From Sphagnum compactum (lineage: Eukaryota > Bryophyta > Sphagnopsida > Sphagnales), in contig OZ234496.1 in the NCBI GenBank assembly GCA_965153455.1, forward strand, positions 8,951,863 to 9,015,862: a stretch of DNA of 64,000 nucleotides. The letters are read 5' to 3'. The notes under the pieces are model-generated. The model saw only the letters and a program-made list of their open reading frames with translations. It was not told the origin of the DNA and did not search any database. Of the stretch, positions 23,990 through 37,161 are shown in pieces (the stretch's first letter is position 1; every line of letters begins with the position of its first letter). The translations under genes and the position numbers were made by a program.

Positions 23990-24830
23990 CCTTTAAGGTC
24001 TGGGTTTAGACTTACAATGTAAGTCTTGATTTTATTAAAGTTTTGGCATAAATAATAAATAAAATTTTCAAATTTAAACAAAGTGAGAAATAATTAATTT
24101 ATGCCGAAATGGTAAAGGTATTACCATAGTTGACCTTTAAGGTCTAAAGTTCGAACCCAAAAGTGAATTTTTTTATTTTATTAAAGTTTCGACATAATTA
24201 ATAATTTGACTAACTGAAAAATAATTTAATTTGTGCCGAAATGGTAAAGGTAATACAATAGTCAACCTTTAAGGTCTGGGGCTCAAACCTAACATTGAAA
24301 TTTTTGATTTTATTAAAGTTTTGGCATAAATAATAAATATCTATATATTTATGCCAAAATGATAAAGGTACTGTGCTAGTCGACCTTTAAAGTCTGGGGT
24401 CCAAGCTTGATAGTGAAATTTTTTATTTTATTGAAGTTTCAAAATTTTGAGAAAAAAAAATAATAATAATTTAATTTATGTTGAAATCGTAAAGGTAGTA
24501 AGGTAGTCGACCTTTAAGGTCTGTGGTTCATACCTGACAGTGAAATTTTTGATTTTATTAAAGTTTTGAAATAAATAATAAACAAAATTTCAAAATTGAG
24601 GCAAAATAAAAAATAATTTAATTTATGCCAAAATGATAAAAGTACTTCGAAGGTCTGGGGTTTAAACCTGACAGTGAATGTTTTTTGATTTTATTAAAAT
24701 TTCGACATAAATAATAAATAAAATTTTAAATTTTTTGACAAAACAAAAAACAATTTAATTTATGCCAAAATGGTAAAGGTAACTACGCTAGTCGATTTAG
24801 TTCGAAGTTATGGCAGGTTTGCGTCATATT
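23990..24830 (+). repeat. Tandem array of tRNA-like (box A/box B) units
   Basis: About seven imperfect units of 118-148 bp. Unit starts with the motif ATGCCGAAATGGTAAAGGTA or close variants lie at about 24,101, 24,233, 24,351, 24,478, 24,625 and 24,762, with a truncated unit to the left. Each has a box A-like TGGTAAAGG, a hairpin GACCTTTAAGGTC about where an anticodon arm would fall, and a box B-like GTTCGAACCC (clearest at about 24,149; GGTTCAAACC-type variants elsewhere). An AT-rich tail (TTTTATTAAAGTTT..., AATAATAAATAAAA) follows. This resembles a tRNA-derived SINE head amplified in tandem. Confidence 0.72.
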
Positions 24831-26714
24831 ACAACGGCATTACGACCACTCCTGTCCTTCACTTATCTCTACAGCTCTGAACTGAGCTGCTGTGGCCATC
24901 AAATACACTGATTAATTGATTCGGGATGCTCTTCATGCCAGCAATAGCCCTCCACCCCCCCCCCCCCCCCCCCCCCAGAGTTTCAGAATCTGCAGACTCT
25001 TAAAAGCTGAAGCGAAGCTGTAAATGGTGCTTAAGCTAAACTACAGTCCAACTAATGTCAAGTTTAGTTTTGATATTTTGTGACACAAAAAATGTTTTAA
25101 AAAAATTTAAAAAATAAAAATTTTAAATTTTTTAAAAATAATATATATATATATATAAACTTATTATTATGCCTTGACTAGGCTCTTCTCCTTCACACCA
25201 CAACAACCCACCAAAGAGAAAAACAGAACAACAAAAAAAGAAACTTTTTCACAATTTTTGGAGTCCATTACAGCTTTTTCTTGGGGGGTGAGCCCACCCC
25301 CTCCCTTACAAATGGTGGTTTTGGGTGGTGTACAAAAATACTACAATTTCTCAACTTTAGTGGACGGAGATGACTTAGAATACATATTGGAGCATCCTTT
25401 GAACAGGTCTTCTTCTTCCCACAACTTACATCTACAGAAACAAATTTTAATGAAAAGAGAAAAACCTCTCTTTCTCAAAGAAAAAAACAAAAAAAGCTTT
25501 GCCGGGGACACATTTGGGCTTTGGAGATGAAAACACTTTGGACTATTCCAATGTGATGAAAAGAAAGTTAGGCACCCAAAAAAAACATCCTCCTTATTTT
25601 TTTTAACTTGCACCTTTTGGATGAGGTGTGCTTGTTTTTTTACAAAAACATTTGGATTAATTATAATTTTTTTCAAATTTTTTTAATGTAGTTCATAAAA
25701 TATCCCACACTCTAACCACCCCCAAAAAAACTATTGCATTGGGTGTATTGCACATTTGATGTACATTTTGACCTAATCAAGAGCTTTGGAACAAAGCAAG
25801 AATTCGTCATTTATGTACCAAAAGAATTGGTGAACATAACCTACCCACGGATAAACAAACGGATACAATTTTATACTAAATCGGAGAAAGTACCTATAGC
25901 CGCCGTTTCGTGTTGGCTCCACCCGGTATAATGGAGACGAAACGAACAACCCTTTAAATTTTCATTTGGACCCACATTCATTTGGGGGAATGTTCTCGCA
26001 GTGTTACTCTGAGTTTCATTTTTTGGGAATTTTCATGGAGCATTCCCGATTTCAATTGTTGCTTCTTTGAATTTGAACTAAGGGGGGGTTAGAGTTTTTC
26101 TTTTTATCAAAATTTTCTAATATATATTTTTGTTGAATTTTCCCCCCAAAAAAAGAGAGAAATTAAATCCAATATATATAATAAAAAAAGAAATATTACA
26201 TTTCCCCCCCCAAAAAAAAATTTGTTGGAAAATAAACACTTTGGGGTTAAAGCCATTATTGATGAGCCACTTGTCGATTACATACCCTCTAGCTTTTCAG
26301 CTTGCTTTTTGACTTGTGTTTTTTGGGGCACATTTAGGACCCATCCATCCTTTTAAATCCAGAACAAATTATAGGTACTCTTTCTTTTAATAATTTAAAT
26401 AATAATAATAAATAAGTGAATGTATAATTTATTTATTTTTAAAAAAAAAACTTCTTCTCTTGATGTTTTGGTGTAATTGTAACTTACAATTGCCAAAGAA
26501 ATTCAACACATGTAGATGCACCCCCAAAACACATACACCCGAACTGAAGTTTATTAGGGTTGATGTAAAATGTTGGTCACGTTATAATATTATGACTATA
26601 ACACTCCATACGAGGTAAAGGGCCCTTGATTGTCCATACCCCACTATGGTTCCTTTCCTTTGGCACCTCCTCCTTCTCGTCTACAAGTATAATTGGAACC
26701 GAAAGCCTCTTTTG
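24831..26714. other. AT-rich spacer with a 22-nt C run
   Basis: No gene seen. It contains an uninterrupted C run at 24,955-24,976, a short (TA)n at about 25,140-25,157, and A/T-rich sequence. Open frames at 25,174-25,530 and 25,734-25,931 show no recognisable domain. Confidence 0.5.
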
Positions 26715-27062
26715 TTGGCCTTGCCTACCAAGGCAAGGATATTTATTGTGTTTGCAATTTATTATGGAGTATAGTAGTAGCTTAAGGGATTTTGGGACCG
26801 TAGTTAGTAGGCCTATTTTTTATTATGAGGACTTTTGAAAGATGATATTTTGGCTGTTGTTGAAACTTGAGATTAGTTATAATAGAGTTATAATAATATC
26901 TTGAAGGCTTTTTTGGTTTCTTTTTAGAGGATTTTTTTTGAAGATTATATTTTTGAATTGTGAAATATTTGAGTTTTCATAATTCTTCTTTTTGCCTTAA
27001 GATAATAATACTTTTTAATGTAAATGGCAAGGTCACGGTGTGTGACACACACCCCTTGTTTT
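26715..27062 (+). repeat. Dispersed repeat family, copy A
   Basis: About 350 bp starting GTTGGCCTTGCCTACCAAGG and ending in the GTGTGTGACACACACCCC segment. The same sequence occurs inverted at 35,067-35,407 and in part at 46,473-46,662. Internal landmarks: GAAACTTGAGATTAGTTATA, GAAATATTTGAGTTT, TTGCCTTA.GATA. Probably a non-autonomous transposon or LTR fragment; element type unknown. Confidence 0.78.
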
Positions 27063-28080
27063 GTGTATGTAGTACGTAAACAACTAACTGCGAAGAAGAG
27101 CGACATGTGCAACTTAATTATCGGGGTATAAATAAAAACCGATTTGTGAAAGCAAAGGACAAACTTAACTCATCACCACCACGTTCGACAACCCTTGTTA
27201 TTATTCACTCACCTTGTTGTACTACTACGACTACTTTCGTCACATGGGTGGGGCTACTCCCAAATGATCACAGCATCAGCACAGCATCAGCCCATTTGCT
27301 CCAAATCGCTCCCCATCGCAGACTCGGTTTTGAAAGCATAGAGAACAATAAGACGATACAGCAACCTCCTCCGAACCCAAGTGAGAAGTGTCAGTTCATC
27401 TGGCGGCACCTGGTTAGTGAGATTTGAAAGACACCCAATTTCTCCCAACAAAAGTCTCAAATCATGCCCACTAGTGTGGCCGTGCTATGTTGTGGCCCAA
27501 GTGTGAACACGAGCAACCTTGACAACAGAGGTCAATTATTTTTTAAAAAACATATTAAATTTTTTTAAATTAATTTCCAATGATGAAAAAATTTACTCAA
27601 AATCCAGTTTTCTCTCTCACCTTAGGTCTCACTTGTCAAAGGCTTTCTAGCAATGCCTAGAGCTCACCCTCAATTTCTCCAAAATATTTTGTTTAAAAAC
27701 AGGAGAATTTTATTTGACAAAATTTTCAATATTCAATTACTCATGCGAAACACTCTCCCAAACCATCTCCCAAACCATCTCAATGCTTGTTATGGAGAAT
27801 ATGTGGTGAAAAAATTGCTGCAATTAATCTCAGGCTTGTAATTGAATGGCCCCAATCAAATCTAGTTGACGGTGGATGGTTAGATCAAATCTGATCACCA
27901 GTAGATGGTCGGATAAAATCCGGGCACTCTTGTAGATGGGCAAATTGAATGGGGGAACTCCACATTTTGTACTACGACTTTTAATGGATGAAAAAATAAA
28001 ATGGGAAAGGTATAGATGGAGTTCATTGGTCTAGTAGAGTTCCATAGTGTAACAAGGTTGCAAGCTCATCCTCTCTCGCT

Positions 28081-28124
<44 letters not shown>

Positions 28125-30030
28125 ATTGCTTGTTGATTCCATCATGTTGTTGCAACATACAAATTGTGGAGTACATACATGATTGCAATATCAATTATGG
28201 GTGCCCTTGGTCCATGCCAAGAAAGTAGAAACTGATTGCAAGGAATGGGGTGGGAGCTAGGTCTTAATATATTGTGAAGTTGGTGGAACATGATGGATCA
28301 TGAAGGCAAAATAACCTAACATACTTACACGGAATGTATTTTCAAGCTTGGGGGGTGGTGGGGGGGGGGAGGGACGGTAGGATTATTGTTTGAGAATGCC
28401 TTTAAAAAAAATTTAATTGGAAATTAAATAAAATGCAGATTTTCCCACTTCACTCGACCTCTCCTCTTCCCCCCCCCTACCCAAATTCATGAAAATTAAT
28501 ACAAGAGAATTCATGAAAGTTTTTTTTTTGTTTCATAAGTATGATACTAGAACTCTTGCTAGAATGATATTTGAAAGAGTACCTATGTGGGATGGTAATA
28601 ATAACAATTGATGTGCACTTCTCCTTACACATGTGTGGGGGTAGAGAAGGGGGGGGGGTTGGGGGAAGGACAAATTGTGTGGGAAGTGGTAAAAGTTTGA
28701 AAGGACATATTGAGTTTGGTAAACACAATATTCCTGCTTGTGTGTTGTGGACGTATGGCCTCAACCAAAAAAAGAAAAACAAAACACCCAAAATGGATAT
28801 TATTGATGATACGGACAAACAAAGTGAAGATTAATCGAACTAAAATAATCTCTCTTCATTCTCACCACAACACAGGACACCCCCTTTTTTTTGTTTTTTG
28901 GTTATCAATGGATGTGAATATAATTATCCAAGGAAGCCAACAAAATGGCATTCCGGAATTGAGATATTTGCCCCAAAAAACCCCACTCCTGCCACACGCC
29001 CCCAACAAGCACATGGTCCTAGTCCAAAGCAAACCAATTACTTGCGCATTTGATGGACACACTCTTTAAAAAAAAAAGGGGGCCGGACAAGTTCTTATGT
29101 TCGGTAGAAAGCACCCCTTCGAGGGAACAAAAAAACTTGAAGAGAGAGGGGGGGGGGGAGGAAGGGGGTGTAAATGGCACTTCTTCACTTCAACATTTTA
29201 GGCCCCATGTTTCCATTTTGTCTCTCAAGGGTACTACGAACTTGTCCAGTATTGTGGGTACACAAAAGCTTATGTGCGGGGAATTTGGTCCGGTTTACAG
29301 GGTACAACACATTCGAAGTTACTTCCGTTCTTCAGTAAGTGGAATGCCTCTCAACTCCGAACCAACAACAAGATGTTTTTTTTTTTCCTTGTTCGGTTGC
29401 ACAACCTGCAAAAATTTGCTTGCCGGAGCAACTTAAAAAATTTATCTCCAATCAAAACACACCCCCCCTCCCCCTCCCACCCCCCCAAAAACGGTAATTA
29501 TCATTCTCATCTAGTTACATGTGAAATTTCATCCATCCTCAAACAAAAGTCAAAGTGCTTGACGGATTTCTAGGGCAATGCCCACCATTGCATCAGCTAA
29601 AGAGCAATATAAAAGGCTGTGGGTCCGTGGATGAAGATGAGAATCATCCAGGTCTCATCCCTCTCTTTCACTTGTTTATTATAATTAACCCTTTTAAACT
29701 GGATGGATGATTTTTTTTGGGTTTTTAAAAATTGTGGTTTTCATCATTGTCTTTGTCCATTAAAGATGCGAGTGATGAGAATAACAACGTTAGCAGGTGG
29801 CCGGCCAATAGGAATGTCCGAAACCAAGCAATCTTGAAAAATCATGGGTTCGAAATCACAAGAGGTTTTAGTATCAAACTCCCCAACTAATTTGGATGGA
29901 TGCATAAATTGCCCGTTCACATCTGTCAACTTGTTGGAAAAGTTTACTTCAACAGATGGATGGGTAGGGAGATTAGAGCCTGTAGAACAGCATTGATTGA
30001 TGATAGTTAACTTCTCATCCACCTACTATC
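27063..30030. other. Gene-poor spacer
   Basis: No gene recognised. It contains a (CT)n run at about 28,081-28,118, G/C-rich runs near 28,355-28,372, 28,650-28,662, 29,148-29,158 and 29,461-29,487, and a direct repeat of CCCAAACCATCT at 27,757-27,780. A repeated AATTCTAATTGAATC-like structure is absent here. Open frames are low complexity. Confidence 0.5.
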
Positions 30031-32479
30031 CATCCATCCATCCATCCATCAGTATGCTGGTGCACTTGTTTCACTAGTAAGATTGCTTTCAAAAGACTCA
30101 TTGTGTGTAGTGTCTTACCCACCATCCATTGAGTTTGGTGCAGGAATGGGGTATTGCTTCAGTTGGTGGATTCCTTTGAAAATAAAGCACAAATCTAGTG
30201 TTTTTGTTTGTGTGCTTTTAACATACTATATGCAGGTTTTTTTATATTCTTTTCTAATTTTGTGATTGAAAATTTGGATATATATTTTCCAGAAAAGCAG
30301 AAAAAATATTTTGAATTTACACTAGAAAATTTCCCAAAAACTCGCAATTTTTTTCGCTCTAAAAATGTCAATTTTCATTTAAAAATAAATAAACCATTGA
30401 AATTTACATTGTCTTAGCATTGCTATTGACTAGCTTGCTAGCTCAACTCATTTAAGTGGTCATGCTTAGGGTTTGGTTTTTAAAAAAAAGTTACAATAGA
30501 GTTAGTTCCCAAAATTATTTTCTTTAGATTTTATCAATGCTTTCACTCAACTACCATCCCCATTTCTTTGTTCATTCAAAAACCCTAAACCCTAAACCCT
30601 AGCAGAAGTGTGGAACCAATGGAAGAATGTCGACTCTACATTGTACAATAGAGGCTGCAGTTATTTGGTTCTTTATACAGAGTTCTAATTACTAAGGTTC
30701 TATATAAACCTTAAACCCTAACCCATTTTGATTTTATCTAGCCAATGAAGTCGAATTTTCAGGGTACATATTGGTGTTTGGTGGGTATTTAATTTTTTTG
30801 AGATTTTTTCGAGGTTTTCTTTTTTCAAAAAACTTAAGAATCACCCATGTCTCGGAATTTTTATTTATTTTCTTAATTTTTTTCCATTCCTTTCGAGAAT
30901 GATTGGGGCCCCAATTCTCGAAAACCAATGTGGCCACGCCCCTCCTTGGGCACGTTTTGGTCACTTGTAAAGACAAGGGAAGTGAACTTGGTCAAATTTA
31001 TGACACGTGCATTAAGGTGAAACCTCAAATCTCATTATAATAACTTCTATAACACAAAATAACCTTAACATAAAACCAATAATAAAACCTATATTAAAAA
31101 CATAAGGTGATATATTCACCTTCTTAATGTGAGAAGTTAGAATATATACAACATGATCATACTACTAATAATATCACATAATCCCTTGTAACCAAGGGTT
31201 TGATTATCAAAATGTATCATTATATTAACCAAGGGTCAAACCTTGTCCAACAACCAAAATGCATGATGATGAATGGGTTGATGTGATATAATTAATCAAA
31301 GGACAATTTGTCCTACCATTATTTAATTACTTATGGGTACTACTATCATTATTGATGTGTGAGATAAAGGGCCAAAACATGCAATCCTTTCTTTCAAACT
31401 TGAAGGATTCATACAATCAAGCTCTTGTAAATATGATCACAACAATTCTCATTAGTTTTAGTCAGGACAAAGAAGCTTCTTTTAATTTACAAAAGAAGGA
31501 TGTTAAGAGTGTTAGTTTGTTTAGAATTTGAAGTCAAATATTAGTAATGAACTCAATGGTGATTGCTATCCATATTCAACAAAATCAAGCCTGTGCTATT
31601 AACTTAGGATGAAGGTCTAGATTTTGATTTTGTAAAATGGATTTGAAAATTGCAAAGGAGCAATGACAAGAACCATTCTTACCCTATTCCAATGGTGATT
31701 GATACACATGGGGTTTAGGATTGTACATATGGGGGGAACATGTATTATTATTTATGGAAAATTTGGATGATCTTTTCACATGTAGATGAAAGCCTTCGAA
31801 ATGTGATTGGATGAAGAGAAAATTACTTTCTAAAAAATGTCTTAATGTTAATTAAGATTTAGTTAAACCCTAAACCCTAAACCCAAAACTAACTACATTG
31901 ATGACTATAGTTTACAATGCAAATTTTTTAAAACACCACCATATATGTACTAGGTATTTGATTTAAGTTGTGACATAAAGGTGGAACAAATCCCTTTGGT
32001 GCCCCAACCTTTTTGTCACGTATTGTATTGAGCTTGTCTCTGAAAGGAAAGTAACACCTCGCGCATCACAAGGCCGAGTCATTTGTGTGGGATGTGCCTG
32101 CAAGGTACACAATGTTAACATCCTTTGTTGTAATTGTTGTCATGAGATAAAAACTTAAAGTAGTCGCCATGTGGGTCTGCTCAACAAACATGCCTTTGTC
32201 TGCGGTGTAAGTTTCAGGTCCAGTCGATTACACGAGCAAAAGGCCTATGCATGTATGTACTCCTGACTCCTTCTTTTCTCTTCTTTTTTCAAAGAGAAGT
32301 GCAATCAATCAAAGCTTTTGTTAGCCACCCAACACAAATTTTACCACCCTCTTCTTCTTCTTCTTCTTCTTCCAACAAATTTTGTTGGTTTGTATTCCTT
32401 TGACATAAGCTTTGCACAACACTAGAAGCTAGGGTTTTCAAGCAATTTTTGTCACAACAACTAGTATTGCTACCCATGA
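30031..32479. other. Spacer with interstitial telomere-type motifs
   Basis: (CATC)n is present at about 30,028-30,050. Three and a half CCCTAAA units lie at about 30,580-30,602, and a similar run at about 31,865-31,884. The rest is AT-rich with no protein remnant recognised. Confidence 0.5.
30580..30602 (+). repeat. Short interstitial telomere-type repeat (CCCTAAA)n
   Basis: Three consecutive CCCTAAA-type heptamers, the complement of the plant telomere unit TTTAGGG. Too short to be a former chromosome end. Confidence 0.85.
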
Positions 32480-33030
32480 GCATTGCATCAAACCCTAAAC
32501 AAAGATGACTCCCTAACCCTAAAAATGTACCCATTCACATCACATTGAAACCTTAATAATTGAATATGAACGATGGTGCTGACAAGATAGAGTCACCCTA
32601 TTGCATCAAACCTTTCAAGGACAACACTCTAGCCCAAATACCTCTACATTCACATTACCTAAAAACGTCAATGATTGAATGTGAACGGTCACTAGGTTGG
32701 GGATGTCCTATGACTAAATAGAGTCAACCTAATGCATCAAACCTTTTTCAAGGACAACTTCCAAGCCCTAAAATGTCCCCATTCACACTACATAAAAACC
32801 CTAACAACTCAATATGAATGGTCATTGGGACGGCGATGTCCTATGACTAGACAAAGTCCACCTATTGCATCAAACCTTTCAAAAGACAACTTCCAAACCC
32901 TAAAATGTCTCCCCGTTTATACTACATAATAAAAAACCATAATGACTAAATGTGGATGAATGAATGAATGAACGAATGAATGGTCACGGGGCTTGGGATG
33001 TCCTATGACTAGACAGACAGAGTTGGCTCG
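32480..33030 (+). repeat. Minisatellite, ~129-bp unit, about four copies
   Basis: TTGCATCAAACCTTTCAAGG-type segments recur at about 32,602, 32,731 and 32,865, with a degenerate first copy near 32,485. Each unit also has CCCTAAAA(A)TGTCCCCATTCA, ATGAATGGTCA and GATGTCCTATGACTA. The array ends near 33,015. Copies are moderately diverged. Confidence 0.8.
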
Positions 33031-35066
33031 GCATGACAAAATGGGTAGAAGCAAAACGAGTATGTAGGTAATGTGCACAGACTTTGTACCGAATTAGGAT
33101 GACATTCAAAAGAATTATCATGACATTCATGACATTCGTTCGAGGATGAGATGGTCGGATAAAACTGGAAAGGATTTCCCACTGACTTTGCACTGACTTG
33201 TTTGTTTTGCCTAGTGGGGATTTTGTTGTTGTTGTTGTTGTTGAGTTTTATTTGGATAGATATGGACACTCTCTTTTTTGGTTTGGAATTTGTGAGAGCT
33301 TTTTTTCTGGATGTGTGTGAGTGTGTTTCATGTTTGGGAATTTGTGAGCATTTCTGGTGGATAATGAGTTTGGGTTTTTGGAATTTTTATATGAAATTCT
33401 TCACACAAGTGGGACAGACAATAAATAATAATCAGAATAAAGTTGGAGTCATTTTTTGAACCTGAAGAAGTGGGCATGAAAACATGGGGAAATTCTGTAG
33501 AAGGAGAAGGGATAAGGAGACCAAAAACATTAAAATTGTTTTCCTTTTTGCCCTCACTTTTTTGCAACAGATTTCACATGGAAAAGACGCCAAGAATTTG
33601 GGTGACCAAAAAACCAAGCAAACAGATCAGACCCATTTTCACCCAACAACAATTCTTAATTGTCTAAAGTCTGGAGTGTGAACCATTGTTTGTGTCTTTC
33701 TTTAATTTTGTTAATAGATAGATAAACTCCACTTTTAGGGTTTTTTATTTTTTATTTTTTTCATAAATATAGCATCAGACAATAGTGTTTTTTCTCTCAA
33801 TTTTGTGACATAGCCAAGGAGGTGGTGATCCATAAGTGATTTAGCCAATTTTGGCTATTAATAAAATATGAAAGAAAATCTCTATTATTGGGGTTCTTTG
33901 CTGTGTATTGAAAGCCAGCTAAGAGTTTGTCAATCCTTCATACCCCAATACCTCAGGAGCTTTGACACTAAATTATATTATTTTCAGAAATGTTGAATTT
34001 TTCAACCAAAAACTTCAATTTTAATTTTTTTTTGAGAATGAAAATATTGAATCTTCAAGAATATTTTATTTCTCAAAATGCATTTTTAAAAATTAATTAA
34101 TCATTTGACAAACATGTGTTGAAGCTGCCAAGCTTACTATGGTAACTCATCTATCCCTCTGCAATACCATAGTTTAAAGGTGTGCCTCAGACTCTCAGAG
34201 CATGTCCATGCTCACACCCCCCCCTTTGCTAGTGTTTTTCACATCCAACATAAAGTGGTGATACTTGTTTCCTCAACCCTCACCCACAAACATGAAAATT
34301 CGGACAACATAACATGGGCCAATAGTTACTTTGTCTGCACTTTTGGGTCATGATGATGGACCATTGGGCATTCACACCATATATGCCTTCTACTTTGGCC
34401 AAAAGGATCATCCTATAGTAACTAAACTATCTTTGATTTCCTCCAGACTAGATCATGGATGAAAAATGGAAAGTGATGGATGACAATTTTATCATCCATA
34501 GTATGCCACCATAGCAAATCATCCATAGTATGCCACCATGTATCGACAACCCAATGTCTAGATCATAAGCAGCTTTGCCATGCTGATGTGTCTCTTCCTG
34601 ATTGGACATCCATGCCCCAATTATCTAATATGTATGGCATTGTAGCTGGCCATATCTCATTCCATGTGTCAACAAAAAGGCGATCGATATCCATTCTGTG
34701 TATGGATGAAAAAGTGATCATCGACATTCACTTGCTGAGCAGATTATGGATGTAAAGAGCAATGGTTTTATGTTCGGTAATTGGCTCAAGGCCGCTGGTC
34801 GCCTAGTCCATAGTTCTCATTCAATCTAAAACCCAACTCCTAGGGAATGAATGTGAGTGGTTACCATGTATGTAGGCGGCAACTAGGTAAGTAGATGGCA
34901 TTGTGGACGGTTAATTACAACATTAACCACCATGGTTAGTTACGATATAAGAATACAATGGAAAAGGGTTTTCTGTTCACATGTCATCCATCCTGCATGG
35001 CAAGCTGATGGGGTTGCCAGGGTTTCTTTGTGGCCCCATAGAATTGACCTAAAAAAATTTAATTTA
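33031..35066. other. AT-rich spacer
   Basis: No gene recognised. (GTT)n lies at about 33,226-33,242. A 22-bp direct repeat ATCATCCATAGTATGCCACC occurs at about 34,492 and 34,519. The open frames at 33,009-33,667 (both strands) overlap and carry no recognisable motif. Confidence 0.5.
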
Positions 35067-35407
35067 ACAAGGGGTGTGTCACACTTGTGGCCTTGCCACA
35101 TTTACAATTAAAAGTATCATAAGGCAAAAGAAAGAATTATGGAAACTCAAGTATTTCACCATAACAAAAATAATAATCTTCAAAAAAATCCTCTAAATAA
35201 AGAAACCAAAATCCTTCAAAAGATATTATAACTCTATTATAACTAATCTCAAGTTTCAAACACAAGCACAAAATATCATCTTTCCCCAAAATCTCATATA
35301 AAAATAGGCCTATTTAACTAAGGGCCAAAATCCCTTAAGCTACTATACTCGATAATGAATCCAAACACAATATCCTATCCTTGCCCTCGTAGGCAAGGCC
35401 AACATTG
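35067..35407 (-). repeat. Dispersed repeat family, copy B (inverted)
   Basis: Reverse-complement copy of 26,715-27,062 over its whole length, with scattered substitutions and small indels. Both ends match (TTGGCCTTGCCTACGAGGGC at the right; CAAGGGGTGTGTCACAC at the left), which suggests these are the true element ends. Confidence 0.8.
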
Positions 35408-36040
35408 CATACCCCAACAATAGGCTGGCTAATTGGGTGGTATATCTCTAAATGGATATGCCTGCACAACACTCACTCATCTCCCCTTCCCTTCTCCCCT
35501 CCCCTCCCCCACCACACAATCATGAAGTAAGTAAGATTCCCAGTGTGTGAAGCATTGGACTTATTAATCCTGACATAGCTTATCCCTAAAAATTCAGGAT
35601 TTATTTATTTATTTATTTTATTTTTTTAATTATTATTTTAGGTGGGTATGTGCCCCTATAGATATATGCCCAAAGAAAATAATAATAATAATAATAATAA
35701 TAATAATTAGGGTTGAAACAAAAGTTGGGGGATTATGGGAACCCAACACCTACCAGTGAACACCATCATCATCCATTGGAGACCTGTTATTTATGACTCA
35801 GTTGTGGATGAATTACAAAGTATTGAGTTCGTTAACAAGGTTCCAACTTTTGGTAACCTATCCCATAAACCCTCCCACAACTAGAAGCGGGAGAAAGGTG
35901 ATAATTGGGTCTAACTATGAAAGAGCCTAACTAAATAAATAAAATTATTATAAATAAATATCGTATTACCCTTGCCAGCTTCAACACTAATTGTATTCTT
36001 TTCAGAAATGTTGAAATTTTCAGAAAAATTAAAAAATTAA

Positions 36041-36076
<36 letters not shown>

Positions 36077-36225
36077 CAAATGTTCTGAAAAATGCTCCTT
36101 TTTTTTTTGGACATGGAATCTTCAGAATTAAAAACCAATTATTTGACATTGAAATGTTGAACTTGCCCTGGAACTACACAAACTCTGCACATGGATCAAA
36201 TTGAGGAAGAAAACAAACATATGGG
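35408..36225. other. Spacer with (TAA)n and (TA)n microsatellites
   Basis: (AAT)n is present at about 35,680-35,708, (TTTA)n at about 35,599-35,620, and (TA)n at about 36,047-36,074. No coding signal. Confidence 0.6.
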
Positions 36226-36359
36226 ACACCCGTGGTCAAAACTCTATCAGGATATAGGGTTTCGGAAGGGTCTCAAATTGGGTTTAGGGTTTAGGGTTGA
36301 TAAGAAAGTCAGACTTCTCGGAACTGGTGAAAAAACGTGCACATGGATCCAATTGAAGT

Positions 36360-36403
36360 GAAGGGGAGGGGAGGGGAGGGGAGGGGAGGGGAGGGGGGAG
36401 GAA
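36360..36403 (+). repeat. (GGGGA)n tract, potential G-quadruplex
   Basis: About eight tandem GGGGA pentamers within the first minisatellite unit. Four or more runs of four G with 1-nt loops meet the sequence criterion for an intramolecular G-quadruplex. Confidence 0.85.
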
Positions 36404-37138
36404 AAACAAAACAAAACCCAAATGGGATGTCCATGGTCAACTATGTAAGGGTTTAGGGTTTAAGAAGGGTCTTACATTGGGTTTAGGGTTAATAAGAAAG
36501 TTGGCCTCGGCCTTTTAGGAAGAACTAGTATGGGGGGTGCGGGGGAGGTGAGAGGGGGAGGAAAAAAAACCAAACCAAATGGGATATCCATGGTCAACTA
36601 TGTAAGGGTTTAGGGTTTAAGAAGGGTCTTACATTGGGTTTAGGGTTAATAAGAAAGTTGGCCTTGGCCTTTTAGGAAGAACTAGTATGGGGGGTGCAGG
36701 GGAGGTGAGAGGGGGAGGAAAAAAAACCAAACCAAATGGGATATCCATGGTCAACTATGTAAGGGTTTAGGGTTTAAGAAGGGTCTTACATTGGGTTTAG
36801 GGTTAATAAGAAAGTCGGCCTTGGCCTTTTAGGAAGAACTAGTATGGGGGGTGCGGGGGAGGTGAGAGGGGGAGGAAAAAAAACCAAACCAAATGTGATA
36901 TCCATGGTCAACTATGTAAGGGTTTAGGGTTTAAGAAGGGTCTTACATTGGGTTTAGGGTTAATAAGAAAGTCGGCCTTTTTGGAAGAACTAGTAGGGGG
37001 GGGGGGGGGGAGAGGGGGAGGGAAAAAAACCAAACCAAATGGGATATCCATGGTCAACTATGTAGGGGTTTAGGGTTTAAGAAGGGTCTTGCATTGCGTT
37101 TTAGGGTTGATAAGAAAGTCGGCCTTTTAGGAAGAAGA

Positions 37139-37161
37139 GGGGGGGGGGGGGGGGGGGGGGG
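37139..37161 (+). repeat. 23-nt mono-G run
   Basis: Uninterrupted G run that replaces the G-rich block of one minisatellite unit. Confidence 0.85.

Noticed and set aside
24101-24830. Functional tRNA genes in the tRNA-like array
   Set aside because: The acceptor and D arms do not pair into a proper cloverleaf by eye and the copies have diverged at box B, so only a tRNA-derived repeat is claimed.
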